DNA from: Rhizobium sp. Root483D2
Lineage (GTDB): Bacteria; Pseudomonadota; Alphaproteobacteria; Rhizobiales; Rhizobiaceae
Length of the DNA stretch: 64,000 nucleotides
Reading direction: 5' to 3'
Assembly: GCF_001426685.1 (NCBI RefSeq)
Contig: NZ_LMFB01000009.1
Span: 1 to 64,000, forward strand
Part shown: one piece after another, positions 27,143-38,015 of the stretch
Position numbering within the stretch: the first letter of the stretch is position 1
Layout of the letters: the number at the start of each line of letters is the position of its first letter
Notes under the pieces: model-generated
Databases searched by the model: none
What the model saw: the letters and a program-made list of their open reading frames with translations, nothing else
What the model was told of the DNA's origin: nothing
Translations under genes and position numbers: made by a program

Positions 27143-28195
27143 TTACTGTCCGGCCCAGGCTGTCCAGCGCTCCGTCAGCGTGTCGATATGATCGATCCAG
27201 AAGGACGCATTGAGCGTCAGGACGTTTTTCGAATTGTCCGGGAAGGTGGGCAGATATGGCGCGGTTTCGGGATCGACCTTATCGACTGCGGACTTCACAC
27301 TGACGCCGATCGGCTGGAAGGAACTGAGCCTTGCCTGCGCATCCGGATTGGTCATGAATTTCAACAGGCCATAAGCCTCTTGCGTGTTCGGCGTCGTTGT
27401 CAGGATCACCCAGCTGTCGGTTGTCGTCAGCGATTGGTTCCAGACGATCCCGAAGGGCAGATTGTCCTTGCGGATCGCGTTCACCAGGCCGCTATGGTAG
27501 GACGACGACATGGCGACATCGCCTGCCGCCATCATCTGCGCAGGCTGCGAGCCGGTTTTCCAGAAAACCAAATCAGCTTTGATGCTGTCGAGTTTCTGGA
27601 AGGCCCGATCCACGCCTTCCGGGGTCGCGAGCAGAGAATAGACATCGGCCGGCGCTACGCCATCCGCCATCAGCGCGATCTCCAGATTGCCCTTCGGGCC
27701 CTGGCGCAAAGCGCGTTTGCCGGGGAATTTCTGCAGATCGAAGAAATCGGCCCAGCCGCCGGGTGCTACATTGCCGTCCTTCTTGTCGAAGCCCAAAACG
27801 AAATTGTAGGATCCTGCCCCGATACCGCATTCGTGGACATTGCCGGGAAGGAAATCATCGGGATTGGCGATCGCGGCCACGTCCAGCTTCAGGAACAGGC
27901 TTTCCTGACATCCAAGTTCCAACTCCTCGGATTCGACCTGCACCACATCCCAGCCGCCGTCGCCATTGGCGGTTTTCGTGCGAAGGAGACCGATGCCGCC
28001 ATCCCAGCTGTCTTCGAGAACCGGCTTGCCGATCGCCTTGCTGTAGGGATCGAAAAAATTGAGGCGCAGTTGCTCCTGCAAGGCGCCGCCCCATCCGACG
28101 ACCGTCAGGTCGCGGGCAGAAGCCGTTCCGGACAGCAACAGGATTGCTCCGGCGACGGCTGCGGAATAATGGAAGAATTGATTGACCTTACGCAT
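27143..28195 (-). CDS. Spermidine/putrescine-type ABC transporter substrate-binding protein (PotD-like)
   Basis: The 350-residue protein has a signal peptide (hydrophobic run to TASA, about residues 10-27) and a mature domain beginning RDLTVVGWGGALQE, the standard start of PotD-type proteins. ILTTTPNTQEAYGLLKFMTNP is the family C-lobe motif. It is encoded between the ATPase and the two permeases. The aspartate-rich polyamine pocket of PotD is not obvious, so the ligand could be another small compound released by the neighbouring amidohydrolase. Confidence 0.87.
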   Translation of the reverse strand: MRKVNQFFHYSAAVAGAILLLSGTASARDLTVVGWGGALQEQLRLNFFDPYSKAIGKPVLEDSWDGGIGLLRTKTANGDGGWDVVQVESEELELGCQESLFLKLDVAAIANPDDFLPGNVHECGIGAGSYNFVLGFDKKDGNVAPGGWADFFDLQKFPGKRALRQGPKGNLEIALMADGVAPADVYSLLATPEGVDRAFQKLDSIKADLVFWKTGSQPAQMMAAGDVAMSSSYHSGLVNAIRKDNLPFGIVWNQSLTTTDSWVILTTTPNTQEAYGLLKFMTNPDAQARLSSFQPIGVSVKSAVDKVDPETAPYLPTFPDNSKNVLTLNASFWIDHIDTLTERWTAWAGQ

Positions 28196-28266
28196 TCTTT
28201 AAATCCCCTTTTATCGTTTTTTTGAAAGGCACCTTTTGAGGTGCGGTAATCCTGTTTTTATGGCGT

Positions 28267-29367
<1,101 letters not shown>

Positions 29368-29458
29368 TCCCGTCCTCGTCCTGTTTGTCATGAGGCATTC
29401 CCGGTGCATCGCTATCGCCTGCGGACATTTTTTCAGCCCCTTTGCAAAGCCAGCGCAT

Positions 29459-31117
29459 TCACTCGGCTTGATAAACCGGCTGACCGGCAAAATAGGTGGT
29501 GAGCACCTTGGTCCCGGCGATATCCCTGGCATCGATCGAAAATATATCGCGATCAAGGACGATGAAATCGGCAGCTTTGCCGGTCTCGATAGACCCGGCA
29601 CTGTCTCCAAAGCCGATGCTGCGAGCCGCATTGATGGTGTAGAGCGGCAGAGCCTCTTCAAGGCTGATCGCCTGCTCGGGCCGGAAAACACCGGGATGTC
29701 CACGCCAGGGGTCTTCCCGCGTGATCAGCGCCGATAGTCCGGGCCAAGGATTTGGAGATGGGACGATCGCTGGCCAATCGGAACCGATGGTTACAGTTGC
29801 CCCCGATCGGAGGATATCTCCGACGGGCCAGCAACGATGGCCACGCTCCTCGCCCAAAAGCTGAATATTCCCGCTCAAGATTGAGCTCGGGAACCACATC
29901 GGCGGGCAGATATCGGCCAAGACGTTCAGCGATGATAGCCGCTTTATATCCTCGTCATCGATATAGGCGAGGTGCGCGATAGAGTGTTGCGGTCCATCGA
30001 AACCATTGGCGGCACGCACCTGCTCTATTGCGTCCAGCGTGGATGTAATGGCCAGATCGCCGATCGCGTGAATCTTGACGCGGATACCCTGGGCATCCAG
30101 CGGCAAAATCAGATCGCGCAATTCCTCAACGCTGTAAAACGGTGCGACAGACTGCGCGCCGCCATTCGCCGGTCCATAGGGAGCCTTGAATGCGGCGGTA
30201 ACCGATCCCGGAACACCATCCATGAAATATTTCACGAAATCGACATTCACATAGTTTGAAGCATAGTCGTGCCGGCGCTCGATGACGGCAGGTCCGATAC
30301 CATCCCGTTCAGGGGTGATGAGGTTATCGGTCGAGATGAATGTCGCAACCCGCACCGTCAGCTCGCCGCGCCTGTCGGCATCACTGAACGCCTTCATGGT
30401 CTGCGCCGACGTTACCGCATGGGCGAACCCTGTGATCCCGCAGGAATTGAAGAGGCCCCCCGCATGCCGGATGACCAAGTCAATTTCACCCTGTGACAAA
30501 TCGGGCATGGCTTCGAACACCAATGCGCTCGCTGTTTCCAGAAGAAGACCAACGGGGTCGCCGCTATCGTCGAGCACGATACCGCCATGATCTGGAACTT
30601 TCGTATTGCGGTCGATCCCGGCGGCGCGCATCGCGGCGGTATTGACGAAAAGCGTATGGCAGCTGATATCCCGAAGCACAGCCGGGCAGTCACCCGTTGC
30701 CGCATCAAAGCGCTTCAGGGCATCGGGGTGCGAGAGGACCGGCAGCAGCCTGCGTCCCTCCCAGCCACCACCCTTCAGCCATTGCCCTTCTGGAAGAACG
30801 GCCGCTGCGGCGCGTACGCGTTCAATCAGCTGGTCGAAATCGTCGCGCGGGGAAAGGGCGAGTTCGAACAGGGCTGCGCGTGCGCCTTCAAACGCATGGC
30901 AATGACCGTCAATCATTCCAGGCAGCACGATGCGTCCGGCGAAATCGAGAACCCGGGTGGCGTCGTCAATCAGGGGCGCAATTTCGGCAAAAGACCCCGT
31001 TGCCACGAACTGACCATTTCGGATCGCCACAGCGTCAACCCAGGGCTTGTTGGGCTCGAGGGTATAAATCCGTGCATTCCGGATGACGAGCTCGGCCGTG
31101 GCGAGGTTTGACGACAT
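29459..31117 (-). CDS. YtcJ-like metal-dependent amidohydrolase
   Basis: The 552-residue amidohydrolase has the metal-binding HxH at residues 72/74 (DGHCHAFEG), later VKIHAIGDLAI and the C-terminal SDWPAIVPSPNPW aspartate, with a beta-sandwich domain formed by both ends. The ATG at 31117 has AAGGGA at good spacing; MCM six bases upstream would place it too close. No signal peptide is seen, so it acts in the cytoplasm. It lies between two complete ABC importers of different classes on one strand. A substrate imported by either one, probably an amide, is likely. YtcJ relatives act on N-substituted formamides and other amides; the real substrate is unknown. Confidence 0.85.
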   Translation of the reverse strand: MSSNLATAELVIRNARIYTLEPNKPWVDAVAIRNGQFVATGSFAEIAPLIDDATRVLDFAGRIVLPGMIDGHCHAFEGARAALFELALSPRDDFDQLIERVRAAAAVLPEGQWLKGGGWEGRRLLPVLSHPDALKRFDAATGDCPAVLRDISCHTLFVNTAAMRAAGIDRNTKVPDHGGIVLDDSGDPVGLLLETASALVFEAMPDLSQGEIDLVIRHAGGLFNSCGITGFAHAVTSAQTMKAFSDADRRGELTVRVATFISTDNLITPERDGIGPAVIERRHDYASNYVNVDFVKYFMDGVPGSVTAAFKAPYGPANGGAQSVAPFYSVEELRDLILPLDAQGIRVKIHAIGDLAITSTLDAIEQVRAANGFDGPQHSIAHLAYIDDEDIKRLSSLNVLADICPPMWFPSSILSGNIQLLGEERGHRCWPVGDILRSGATVTIGSDWPAIVPSPNPWPGLSALITREDPWRGHPGVFRPEQAISLEEALPLYTINAARSIGFGDSAGSIETGKAADFIVLDRDIFSIDARDIAGTKVLTTYFAGQPVYQAE

Positions 31118-31194
31118 GCACATTCCCTTTTTTGCACTGAGTTCAAAGCTTCGAGGCGCGGATCGCAGCCCCGGCAACGGTCACAACGTGCTTT

Positions 31195-32883
31195 TCACTG
31201 CCGCATCATCAGGATCTCACCTTCCCTCACGCGCCCGGGGATCGCCGCAATCAGGCTCTGCGTATAGGGATGTTCCGGTGCTCCGAAAATGGCCGCACCC
31301 GAACCGGTCTCGACCACCTCGCCTCGCCGCATGACCATGACGCGATCACAGATCTGAGCGGCAACGCGCAGGTCATGGGTGATGAAAACAAGCGAAAGAT
31401 CGAGTTCCTTTTTCAGCGCCGTCAAAAGATCAAGCACCTGCGCCTGAATGGACACATCGAGCGCTGAGACGGCTTCGTCGGCAACAATGATTTCAGGCTT
31501 GAGCGCCAGCGCCCTGGCGATACCGATGCGCTGACGCTGGCCACCGGAAAACTCGTGCGGGAAACGGTTCATGCTTTTCGCCTCCAGGCCGACCATCTCC
31601 ATCAGCTCTGCCGCACGCCTGAGCGCCTCCGTCTCATTCTCGCCATAGGCAATGGGGCCGTCGGCAATGATGCGGCCGACTTTCTGGCGTGGGTTGAGCG
31701 AGGAATACGGATCCTGAAAGATCATCTGGATGCGGCGGCGCACGGCGCGCAATTCGGCGCCATCCAACCGCGCCATATCCTTGCCACATAAGAGGACGCG
31801 CCCTGCCGACGGCATCTGGAGGCGCACGAGGCAACGGCCAACGGAGGATTTACCGGAGCCGGATTCACCGACGATCCCAAGCGTTTCGCCCCGTCCGAGC
31901 GAGAAGGACACATCTTTCACCGCGTGAATATCGCGCTGCCTGTTAAACAAGCCGCCGCCCGTGTGATATGTCTTGCTCAAGCCTTCGACGGTCAGAACGG
32001 CCGGCATTGCCACCGTCGTCTCAGCACCTGACTGCAGCGCCGGAATGGCGGCAATCAGCTTTTTCGTATAGGGATGCCGGGGAGAATACAGCACCTTTTC
32101 GGCCGGGCCGCTTTCCACGATGCGGCCAAGTTGCATGACCGTGACATAATCGGCGATCTCGGCGACCACTCCAAAATCATGGGTGATGAACATGACCGCC
32201 ATATTGCGGTCCTTCTGCAATCTGGCGATGAGCTTTAGGATTTGCGCCTGCGTCGTCACATCCAGTGCAGTTGTGGGTTCATCGGCGATCAGGACCTGGG
32301 GTTCGAGCGCCAGGGCCATCGCGATCATCACGCGCTGGCGCTGGCCGCCGGAAAGCTGGAACGGATAGGATTGCGCCGCCCGCTCCGGATCAGGCAGGCC
32401 CACCTCGGTCAAAAGCTCCAATGCCTTTGTCCGGCGCTCTCTCTGCGTCAGCCTGTTATGCGCTTCAAAGACCTCTTCTATCTGAGCCGAAACCTTCATG
32501 AGCGGGTTTAGCGCTGACATCGGCTCCTGGAAAATCATGGCGATGCGGTTGCCGCGCAGATCATAGAGTTTTTCCGGTGGCTGTTTCAAAAGATCCACGT
32601 GTTGCAGCAGGATGCGGCCTTGCGCGACCCGCACCGTATCCGGCAAAAGCCCCATCAGTGCGTTGGCCGACATCGACTTGCCCGAACCGGATTCGCCGAC
32701 GACGCAGAGTATTTCCCCTGGATAGAGCTTGAAATTAACCCGCTCGACAGCAAAGGCACGGTCTGCTCCAGCCGGCAGCGCGATGGAAAGATGCTCGATG
32801 CAGACCACCGGGTTGGGACGGCCTTTGGTGTGTTCGACGGTGCGTTCGGGATGGATGATAGGTTCGTGGTTAAAGCCGGTCAT
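31195..32883 (-). CDS. Peptide-type ABC transporter ATPase, fused DppD-DppF halves (GsiA-like)
   Basis: The 562-residue protein contains two complete ATPase domains, each with Walker A GESGSGKS (first at 63-70), an LSGGQRQRV or FSGGQRQRI signature, and the DppD/F-specific end after each domain ([14 protein letters not shown] and [13 protein letters not shown]). It follows the DppC-like permease by 9 nt. It energises the dipeptide/oligopeptide-type importer encoded upstream (32893-36317). A second gene of the same architecture at 39081-40909 is frameshifted. Confidence 0.9.
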   Translation of the reverse strand: MTGFNHEPIIHPERTVEHTKGRPNPVVCIEHLSIALPAGADRAFAVERVNFKLYPGEILCVVGESGSGKSMSANALMGLLPDTVRVAQGRILLQHVDLLKQPPEKLYDLRGNRIAMIFQEPMSALNPLMKVSAQIEEVFEAHNRLTQRERRTKALELLTEVGLPDPERAAQSYPFQLSGGQRQRVMIAMALALEPQVLIADEPTTALDVTTQAQILKLIARLQKDRNMAVMFITHDFGVVAEIADYVTVMQLGRIVESGPAEKVLYSPRHPYTKKLIAAIPALQSGAETTVAMPAVLTVEGLSKTYHTGGGLFNRQRDIHAVKDVSFSLGRGETLGIVGESGSGKSSVGRCLVRLQMPSAGRVLLCGKDMARLDGAELRAVRRRIQMIFQDPYSSLNPRQKVGRIIADGPIAYGENETEALRRAAELMEMVGLEAKSMNRFPHEFSGGQRQRIGIARALALKPEIIVADEAVSALDVSIQAQVLDLLTALKKELDLSLVFITHDLRVAAQICDRVMVMRRGEVVETGSGAAIFGAPEHPYTQSLIAAIPGRVREGEILMMRQ

Positions 32884-32892
32884 CGATCCCTC

Positions 32893-33732
32893 CTATTTGC
32901 CACGCCGGTGCAGACGCGGATTGAGGGCGTCATTCAGCCCCTCCCCGATCAGGTTGAGCGCAAGCGCCGTGAACAAGATTGCAGCGCCGGGGAAGAAGCT
33001 CACCCACCAGGCTTGGCGGATAACGGTTCGCCCCGCGCCGATGATGTAGCCCCAAGACATGACATTGCGGTCGCCGAGGCCAAGGAAGGACAGGGAACTC
33101 TCGATAAGGATCGCCGCAGCTACCATCATCGAGGCGAGCACGATGATCGGCGAGAGTGTATTGGGCAGGATCTGGCGCCAGATGATCGTCCAGTGCCCCT
33201 GACCGGACAGAACGGCAGCCTCGACAAATTCGCGGGACTTCAAGGACATGACCTCCCCCCGCAACAGGCGTGCCACAGGCGGCCAGGACACAAGGGCAAT
33301 GGCAATGACGATCGATGCGATCGACGGCTGGAATATCGCAACCAGAACGACGGCGAGGGTGAAACTCGGAGCAGACTGGAAAAACTCGGTGAAGCGCATG
33401 AGAATATCATCGACCCAACCGCCGAAATAACCGGCGGCAGCACCGATCGGAATGCCGATCAGGAGCGAGACGGCCGTCGAGACGAGACCGACAAGCAGCG
33501 AGACGCGTGCGCCGTGGGCAATGGCGGCGGCCAGATCACGGCCCATCGGATCGGTTCCAAGCCAAAATCCATCCATCGTGAACGGCGGGATGAACGGACG
33601 CTGCACCATGGCCCAGGGCGATTTGGGAAACACAAAGGGAGCGGCGGCGGACAGGACGATCACAAGGCCGAGAATGACGATGCCAAGCACTGCGCCCTTG
33701 TTGCACGAGAAACGTTTCCAGAATTCCTTCAT
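32893..33732 (-). CDS. Peptide-type ABC transporter permease (DppC-like)
   Basis: The 279-residue permease has the DppC/OppC layout: a first membrane segment at about 15-35, a periplasmic loop with the family motif LGTDPMGRDLAAAIAHGARVSL (around 60-81), then five more segments and a C-terminal GEGLNDALNPR. The ATG at 33732 overlaps the stop of the DppB-like gene by 4 nt. The frame continuing to 34317 is a shadow. Confidence 0.9.
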   Translation of the reverse strand: MKEFWKRFSCNKGAVLGIVILGLVIVLSAAAPFVFPKSPWAMVQRPFIPPFTMDGFWLGTDPMGRDLAAAIAHGARVSLLVGLVSTAVSLLIGIPIGAAAGYFGGWVDDILMRFTEFFQSAPSFTLAVVLVAIFQPSIASIVIAIALVSWPPVARLLRGEVMSLKSREFVEAAVLSGQGHWTIIWRQILPNTLSPIIVLASMMVAAAILIESSLSFLGLGDRNVMSWGYIIGAGRTVIRQAWWVSFFPGAAILFTALALNLIGEGLNDALNPRLHRRGK

Positions 33733-34700
33733 GATGTCACCCGGATTCTCGGATCGACGATGCGATAGAGCACGTCTGTGATCAGATTGAAGAGAAGCAC
33801 CATCGCCGCAGACATGATGAAGACGCCGAGCAGGAGATTGTAATCGCGCTGCGATAGGGCATCGAACATCAGGCGGCCGATTCCCGGCCAGGCAAAAACG
33901 GTTTCGATCAGGACCGCGCCGCCGACGAGCTGACCGGCCTGGAGACCAGCGAGCGTCACGACCGGCAGGATCGCATTGCGAAGGACATGGCGGCGCTGAA
34001 CCACCGCCGGGCGAAGGCCCTTGGCTTTGGCAGTCTTGACAAAATCCATCGTATTGACCTCCAGCATCGAGGCCCGGGTCATGCGTGCATAGATCGCCAT
34101 GAAGAACAGCCCGAGCGTCGAGGCCGGCAAGATGAGATGCTGCAAAATGTCCAGCATGCGCCTGACACCGGTATAGCCGGCGCCGACCGTCTCGTAGCCG
34201 AACCCTGGAAGCCATCCCAGCTGGACCGAAAACAGCAGCACAGCCATCAATGCCAGCCAGAAGAGCGGCGTTGCATAGAACAGCAGGGCGACTGTCGAAA
34301 TCAGCGTATCCGACCAACGGCCCTGCCGCGCGGAGGCAAATGCACCCGCCGCAATGCCGAGCACCAGCGAAATCACGAAGGCTGCAACCGACAGCATCAA
34401 AGTCGCCGGCAGCCGGTCGATGATCAGGTCGAGGACGGGAACCTGCTGCCGGTAGGAATAACCGAAGTCGAATTTCACCACCGAAGAAAGATAGGCAAAA
34501 AGCTGCATGTAGAGCGGTTTGTCGAGACCGAAGCGCTCGCGCAATTGCTGCAGGAAAACTTCATCCGCCGCTCCAGACTCTCCAGCCATAATCGTTGCCG
34601 GATCGCCGGGTGCTGCCCGGATCAGGAAGAAGTTGAGGATGGCGATACAGAGGAGGATAAGAGCGGCTTTGAAAAGCCGTTCGGTAATGAACCGTGCCAT
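33729..34700 (-). CDS. Peptide-type ABC transporter permease (DppB-like)
   Basis: This is a 323-residue DppB/OppB permease with six membrane segments. The N-terminal MARFITERLFKAALILL leads to the family motif RAAPGDPATIM (about 28-38), and the cytoplasmic EAA loop reads DFVKTAKAKGLRPAVV. It follows its binding-protein gene by 69 nt and is coupled to the DppC-like gene. Confidence 0.9.
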   Translation of the reverse strand: MARFITERLFKAALILLCIAILNFFLIRAAPGDPATIMAGESGAADEVFLQQLRERFGLDKPLYMQLFAYLSSVVKFDFGYSYRQQVPVLDLIIDRLPATLMLSVAAFVISLVLGIAAGAFASARQGRWSDTLISTVALLFYATPLFWLALMAVLLFSVQLGWLPGFGYETVGAGYTGVRRMLDILQHLILPASTLGLFFMAIYARMTRASMLEVNTMDFVKTAKAKGLRPAVVQRRHVLRNAILPVVTLAGLQAGQLVGGAVLIETVFAWPGIGRLMFDALSQRDYNLLLGVFIMSAAMVLLFNLITDVLYRIVDPRIRVTS

Positions 34701-34769
34701 GGCGTGATCCCGTTGATGTTGCGGCTGGAAAACCGGCAGCTGAAAGGGCGGCCGATAGGACCGGCCGGA

Positions 34770-36317
34770 TCATTTTTCGATATAGACATCGCGCATGGCA
34801 TCGGAGATGCCATTTGCCGTGGTCACGACATTCTTGAATTTACAATTGGAGAGGATGGGAAAGCCCAGTTCGAGCAACCATGTGACAGGCGCATCTTCGA
34901 GGATCTTCGCCTGAACCTGGTCATAGAGTTTCTGCCGCTCGGATGCCGGATAGGCAATGGCTGCCGCATCGAACAATGCATCGGCCTCAGGATTGGAATA
35001 GCCCGCGACATTGTTGAAGGGATTGCCCTTCATGATCTGCGATGTCTTGTAGTGACGGTCGCCGCCGATGGCGGGATCGCCATATTGATGGACAAATGTG
35101 AAGGCCAGATCGAAATCCCAGTTCGAGACGCGCTGATTGTAGCTCGCGGTATCGCCCGTCTGAATTTCGACGGGGATACCGATCTCTTCGAGGTTTTGTT
35201 TCACGGCCTCGGCCCAGCGCTGCCAGGTCTCGCCATAGGGCGTGGGGAGCAGCCGCAACGTTCTGCCATCATAGCCGCTTTCCGCCAGCAGGGCTTTGGC
35301 CTTTGCGGGATCGTAGGAATATTGCGGCTCCTGCTTGCTGTAGAACGGCAGCAGCGAGGAAAACGGGCTGGTGGCTATCTTCCCATATCCGTTCCAGAGA
35401 ACGTCCTTGGCGAAGTCGCGATCGAGCGCAAACTCGACGGCCTGACGGAACTTCAGGTTGTCCATGGGCGCGACGCGGTTGTTCATCCAGATCATGGCGA
35501 GCGGCGCGTTATATTCCTGTCCCTTGTCGGTAATGCATGTGTTGGGGAGCTGCGACAGGCGCGGAATGTCAAAGTTCTCGACCGATCCCCCCGGCAGAAT
35601 ATCGACATTGCCGGTTTCATAGGCGATGGCCCGCGAGGCGGCATCCGGGATGATCTGATAGATCAGCTCGTCGAGATAAGGCTTTCCCTTGATGTAATAA
35701 TCCGTGTTCCGGTCAAGCTTGATATAGGACCCCTTCTTCCACTCAGCCAATTTGAACGGCCCGGTCCCGACAGGCGATTGATTGGCCGGATTTGCCGCAT
35801 AATCGGTGCCTTCGTAAATGTGTTTGGGAACAATCGGCATGGTGGCGAAGGACAAAGCCCGGATGAAAGGCTCGAAAGGTCCCTTCAACGAAAAGATAAC
35901 GGTTTTTTCGCCGGGTGCAGTGACGCTCTTGACGCGCGTCATGATGTTGCGATGACGCGGCTGCGTTTTCGTCAGGAAGTCATTGACCGTGAACAGGACG
36001 TCGGCGGCCGTCATCGGCTGGCCGTCGTGCCAGCTTATGTTGTCTTGCAGGTGGAACGTATATGTGGTGCCGTCCGGCGAGATGTCCCAAGACTTTGCCA
36101 GGGAAGGCATGGGATTAAGCTTCTCGTCGTAGCGCAGCAAGCCTTCGAAGATATTCCCGCCCACGTCGAGCGCCGGCGCATTGGTCGTGATGCCGATCAT
36201 GATGCCGGGCGGCTCAGGCTGGACAATGAGATTGGCGACACCGCCCGGTGTGGGCTCTGCGAGAGCGGGACCGGTCAACAGCGACACTATAAGCGGTAGA
36301 AATATCGTTTGGCGCAT
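34770..36317 (-). CDS. Peptide-type ABC transporter substrate-binding protein (DppA-like, family 5)
   Basis: The 515-residue protein has a signal peptide (MRQTIFLPLIVSLLTG, cleavage near ALA/EP at about 20-22) and the family 5 core motifs (FEGLLRYDEKLNPMPSLAKSW, then WHDGQPMTAADVLFTV). It is the first gene of the minus-strand run ending at 25120. Family 5 proteins bind peptides, nickel, opines, sugars and others, so 'peptide' describes the class, not the ligand. The 124 nt upstream (36318-36441) hold its promoter region; I see no gene there. Confidence 0.88.
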   Translation of the reverse strand: MRQTIFLPLIVSLLTGPALAEPTPGGVANLIVQPEPPGIMIGITTNAPALDVGGNIFEGLLRYDEKLNPMPSLAKSWDISPDGTTYTFHLQDNISWHDGQPMTAADVLFTVNDFLTKTQPRHRNIMTRVKSVTAPGEKTVIFSLKGPFEPFIRALSFATMPIVPKHIYEGTDYAANPANQSPVGTGPFKLAEWKKGSYIKLDRNTDYYIKGKPYLDELIYQIIPDAASRAIAYETGNVDILPGGSVENFDIPRLSQLPNTCITDKGQEYNAPLAMIWMNNRVAPMDNLKFRQAVEFALDRDFAKDVLWNGYGKIATSPFSSLLPFYSKQEPQYSYDPAKAKALLAESGYDGRTLRLLPTPYGETWQRWAEAVKQNLEEIGIPVEIQTGDTASYNQRVSNWDFDLAFTFVHQYGDPAIGGDRHYKTSQIMKGNPFNNVAGYSNPEADALFDAAAIAYPASERQKLYDQVQAKILEDAPVTWLLELGFPILSNCKFKNVVTTANGISDAMRDVYIEK

Positions 36318-36441
36318 GATTTTCCCCTTTTTAATTCATCTCTGCGTTGCCTATCTTCGGGCTGAAAATGCCCGGATGACGGCAACGATACCTTCCCCAA
36401 TCCATGCATTTGCCGGGCGCGTAACGCCCTCCGGCGCATCC

Positions 36442-37827
36442 TTATCCGTTAAAGGCCCCCTCTTCGGTCAACTCCGCCTCCAGCAGATCAAGCGCCTTGG
36501 CAATGGCTGCGATGATCACGTCGATGTCCTGTTCTTCGATGATCAGCGGCGGGGCGATGCAGAGGGAATCGCCGAGGGACCGCAGGATGACGCCTTGTGC
36601 GCGGACCAGATCGGACAGGCGCAATGCTGCCTTCACAGATTTGGCAAAGGGTTCCTTGCTCTCTTTGTCGCAGACGAGTTCGATGGCTGCCATCAGGCCC
36701 ATGCCGCGCGCCTCGCCCACCAGCGGGTGGTTCTCAAATGCCTTGATTTTCCGTTGGAAGCCCGGCGCGAGCGTGCGGACGTGACCGAGAATATCGTCTT
36801 CCTGATAGATGCGCAGCGTCTCGAGCGCGACGGCGGCAGAGACCGGGTGGCCGCCATAGGTATAGCCGTGCCCGAAACCGTTCAGCCGGTGTGTCTCATC
36901 GGCAATCACCTGATAGACATCATCGCTGATCAGGAGAGCCGAAATCGGCAGGTAGGCGGAGGACAGGCCTTTTGCGCAGGTCAGCATGTCCGGCTTGATG
37001 CCAAAGGCATCAGAGCCCCAATAATGGCCGGTGCGGCCGAAACCGCAGATCACCTCGTCGACCACCAAAAGCACGTCATGCTGTTTCAAAACGGCCTGGA
37101 TCTTGTCGAAATAGGTTGCCGGCGGCACGACGACCCCGCCCGTGCCCATCACAGGCTCGGCAAAGAAAGCGGCGACCGTATCGGCGCCTTCGCGCGTGAT
37201 CATGTCGTCCAGTTCCTGCGCCAGGCGCGTGGCGAAGGTCTCTTCGGTTTCGCCGGGCAGGCCATCGCGGTAAAAATGCGGGCAGGATACGTGAAGAAAG
37301 CCCGGCAGCGGCAGTCCCCACTGGACATGCATGTTTGTGAGGCCGGTCAGGCTGGCGGAACCGATGGTCGTGCCATGATAGGCGCGCATGCGGCTGATGA
37401 TCTTGCGCTTTTCCGGCTTGCCGCGTGCGGCGTTGTAGTACCAGGCAAACTTGATGGCCGAATCCGTCGCCTCGGAGCCGGATGCAAAAAATATTGCCTT
37501 GGAAAGCGGTTCTGGCGCATTTTTAAGCAGCGCTTCGGCGAGATCGATCACCGGCTCGCTGGTGCGATGGGCGAAATTCTGGATATAGGGCAGTTCCAGC
37601 ATCTGTTTGTAGGCGGCGTCGGCCAGGCGTTTCTCGCTGAAACCCAGCGATGTGCACCAGAGCCCGGCCATGCCCTCCAGCAGCCGGTTTCCCGCCGTAT
37701 CGGTCACATAAACGCCGTCGCCCTTGCGGGCAATGGCAGGACCCGTCTGCTCATGCAGCCGCGCATCCGTTTGAGGATGAAGTTGAAACTTGATGTCCCT
37801 TGCAAAAGGAGAGTTGATGGCGTCCAC
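36442..37827 (-). CDS. Class III PLP-dependent aminotransferase (omega-transaminase type)
   Basis: The 461-residue fold-type I enzyme has the PLP-binding lysine in CAKGLSSAYLP (K286), the cofactor aspartate in VVDEVICGFGR (D257) and the SGSEATDSAIKFA phosphate loop (116-128). The start is GTG at 37825-37827, beginning (V/M)DAINSPFARDI, with AGGAG nine bases upstream; a frame to 38265 is only a shadow. Members of this subgroup use beta-alanine, putrescine or other omega-amines with pyruvate. With a polyamine-type importer nearby, an amine donor is plausible, but the substrate is not readable from the sequence. Confidence 0.88.
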   Translation of the reverse strand: MDAINSPFARDIKFQLHPQTDARLHEQTGPAIARKGDGVYVTDTAGNRLLEGMAGLWCTSLGFSEKRLADAAYKQMLELPYIQNFAHRTSEPVIDLAEALLKNAPEPLSKAIFFASGSEATDSAIKFAWYYNAARGKPEKRKIISRMRAYHGTTIGSASLTGLTNMHVQWGLPLPGFLHVSCPHFYRDGLPGETEETFATRLAQELDDMITREGADTVAAFFAEPVMGTGGVVVPPATYFDKIQAVLKQHDVLLVVDEVICGFGRTGHYWGSDAFGIKPDMLTCAKGLSSAYLPISALLISDDVYQVIADETHRLNGFGHGYTYGGHPVSAAVALETLRIYQEDDILGHVRTLAPGFQRKIKAFENHPLVGEARGMGLMAAIELVCDKESKEPFAKSVKAALRLSDLVRAQGVILRSLGDSLCIAPPLIIEEQDIDVIIAAIAKALDLLEAELTEEGAFNG

Positions 37828-37961
37828 GATCGGATACTCCTGCTTTTCACCTTCCCACGGTCTGGCGGGATCTGATGACAGCCATCTAGCGACAGAGGCG
37901 GCGTTCAATTCCTTGCAAATCACGACAGATTCATTGCAATACGTGACGCGTGACCGGACGC

Positions 37962-37979
37962 TTGGCATGCGGCTTGCTT
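37962..37979 (+). promoter_or_regulatory. Sigma-54-like (-24/-12) promoter upstream of the AraC gene
   Basis: TTGGCATG, 4 nt, TTGCTT matches the RpoN consensus TTGGCACG-N4-TTGCW at all but one position, with the required GG and GC separated by 10 nt (37964-37965 and 37976-37977). It is oriented toward the AraC gene, whose ATG is 37 nt downstream. I see no obvious enhancer-protein gene in the window. Confidence 0.45.
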
Positions 37980-38015
37980 TTTCATAGGCTGGAATACACC
38001 TGCCCTGGACCGCCC

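Noticed and set aside
33987..36299. 770-codon plus-strand frame
   Set aside because: It is antisense to the DppB-like and binding-protein genes, is Arg/His/Gly rich and has no ribosome site or domain; a high-GC shadow frame.
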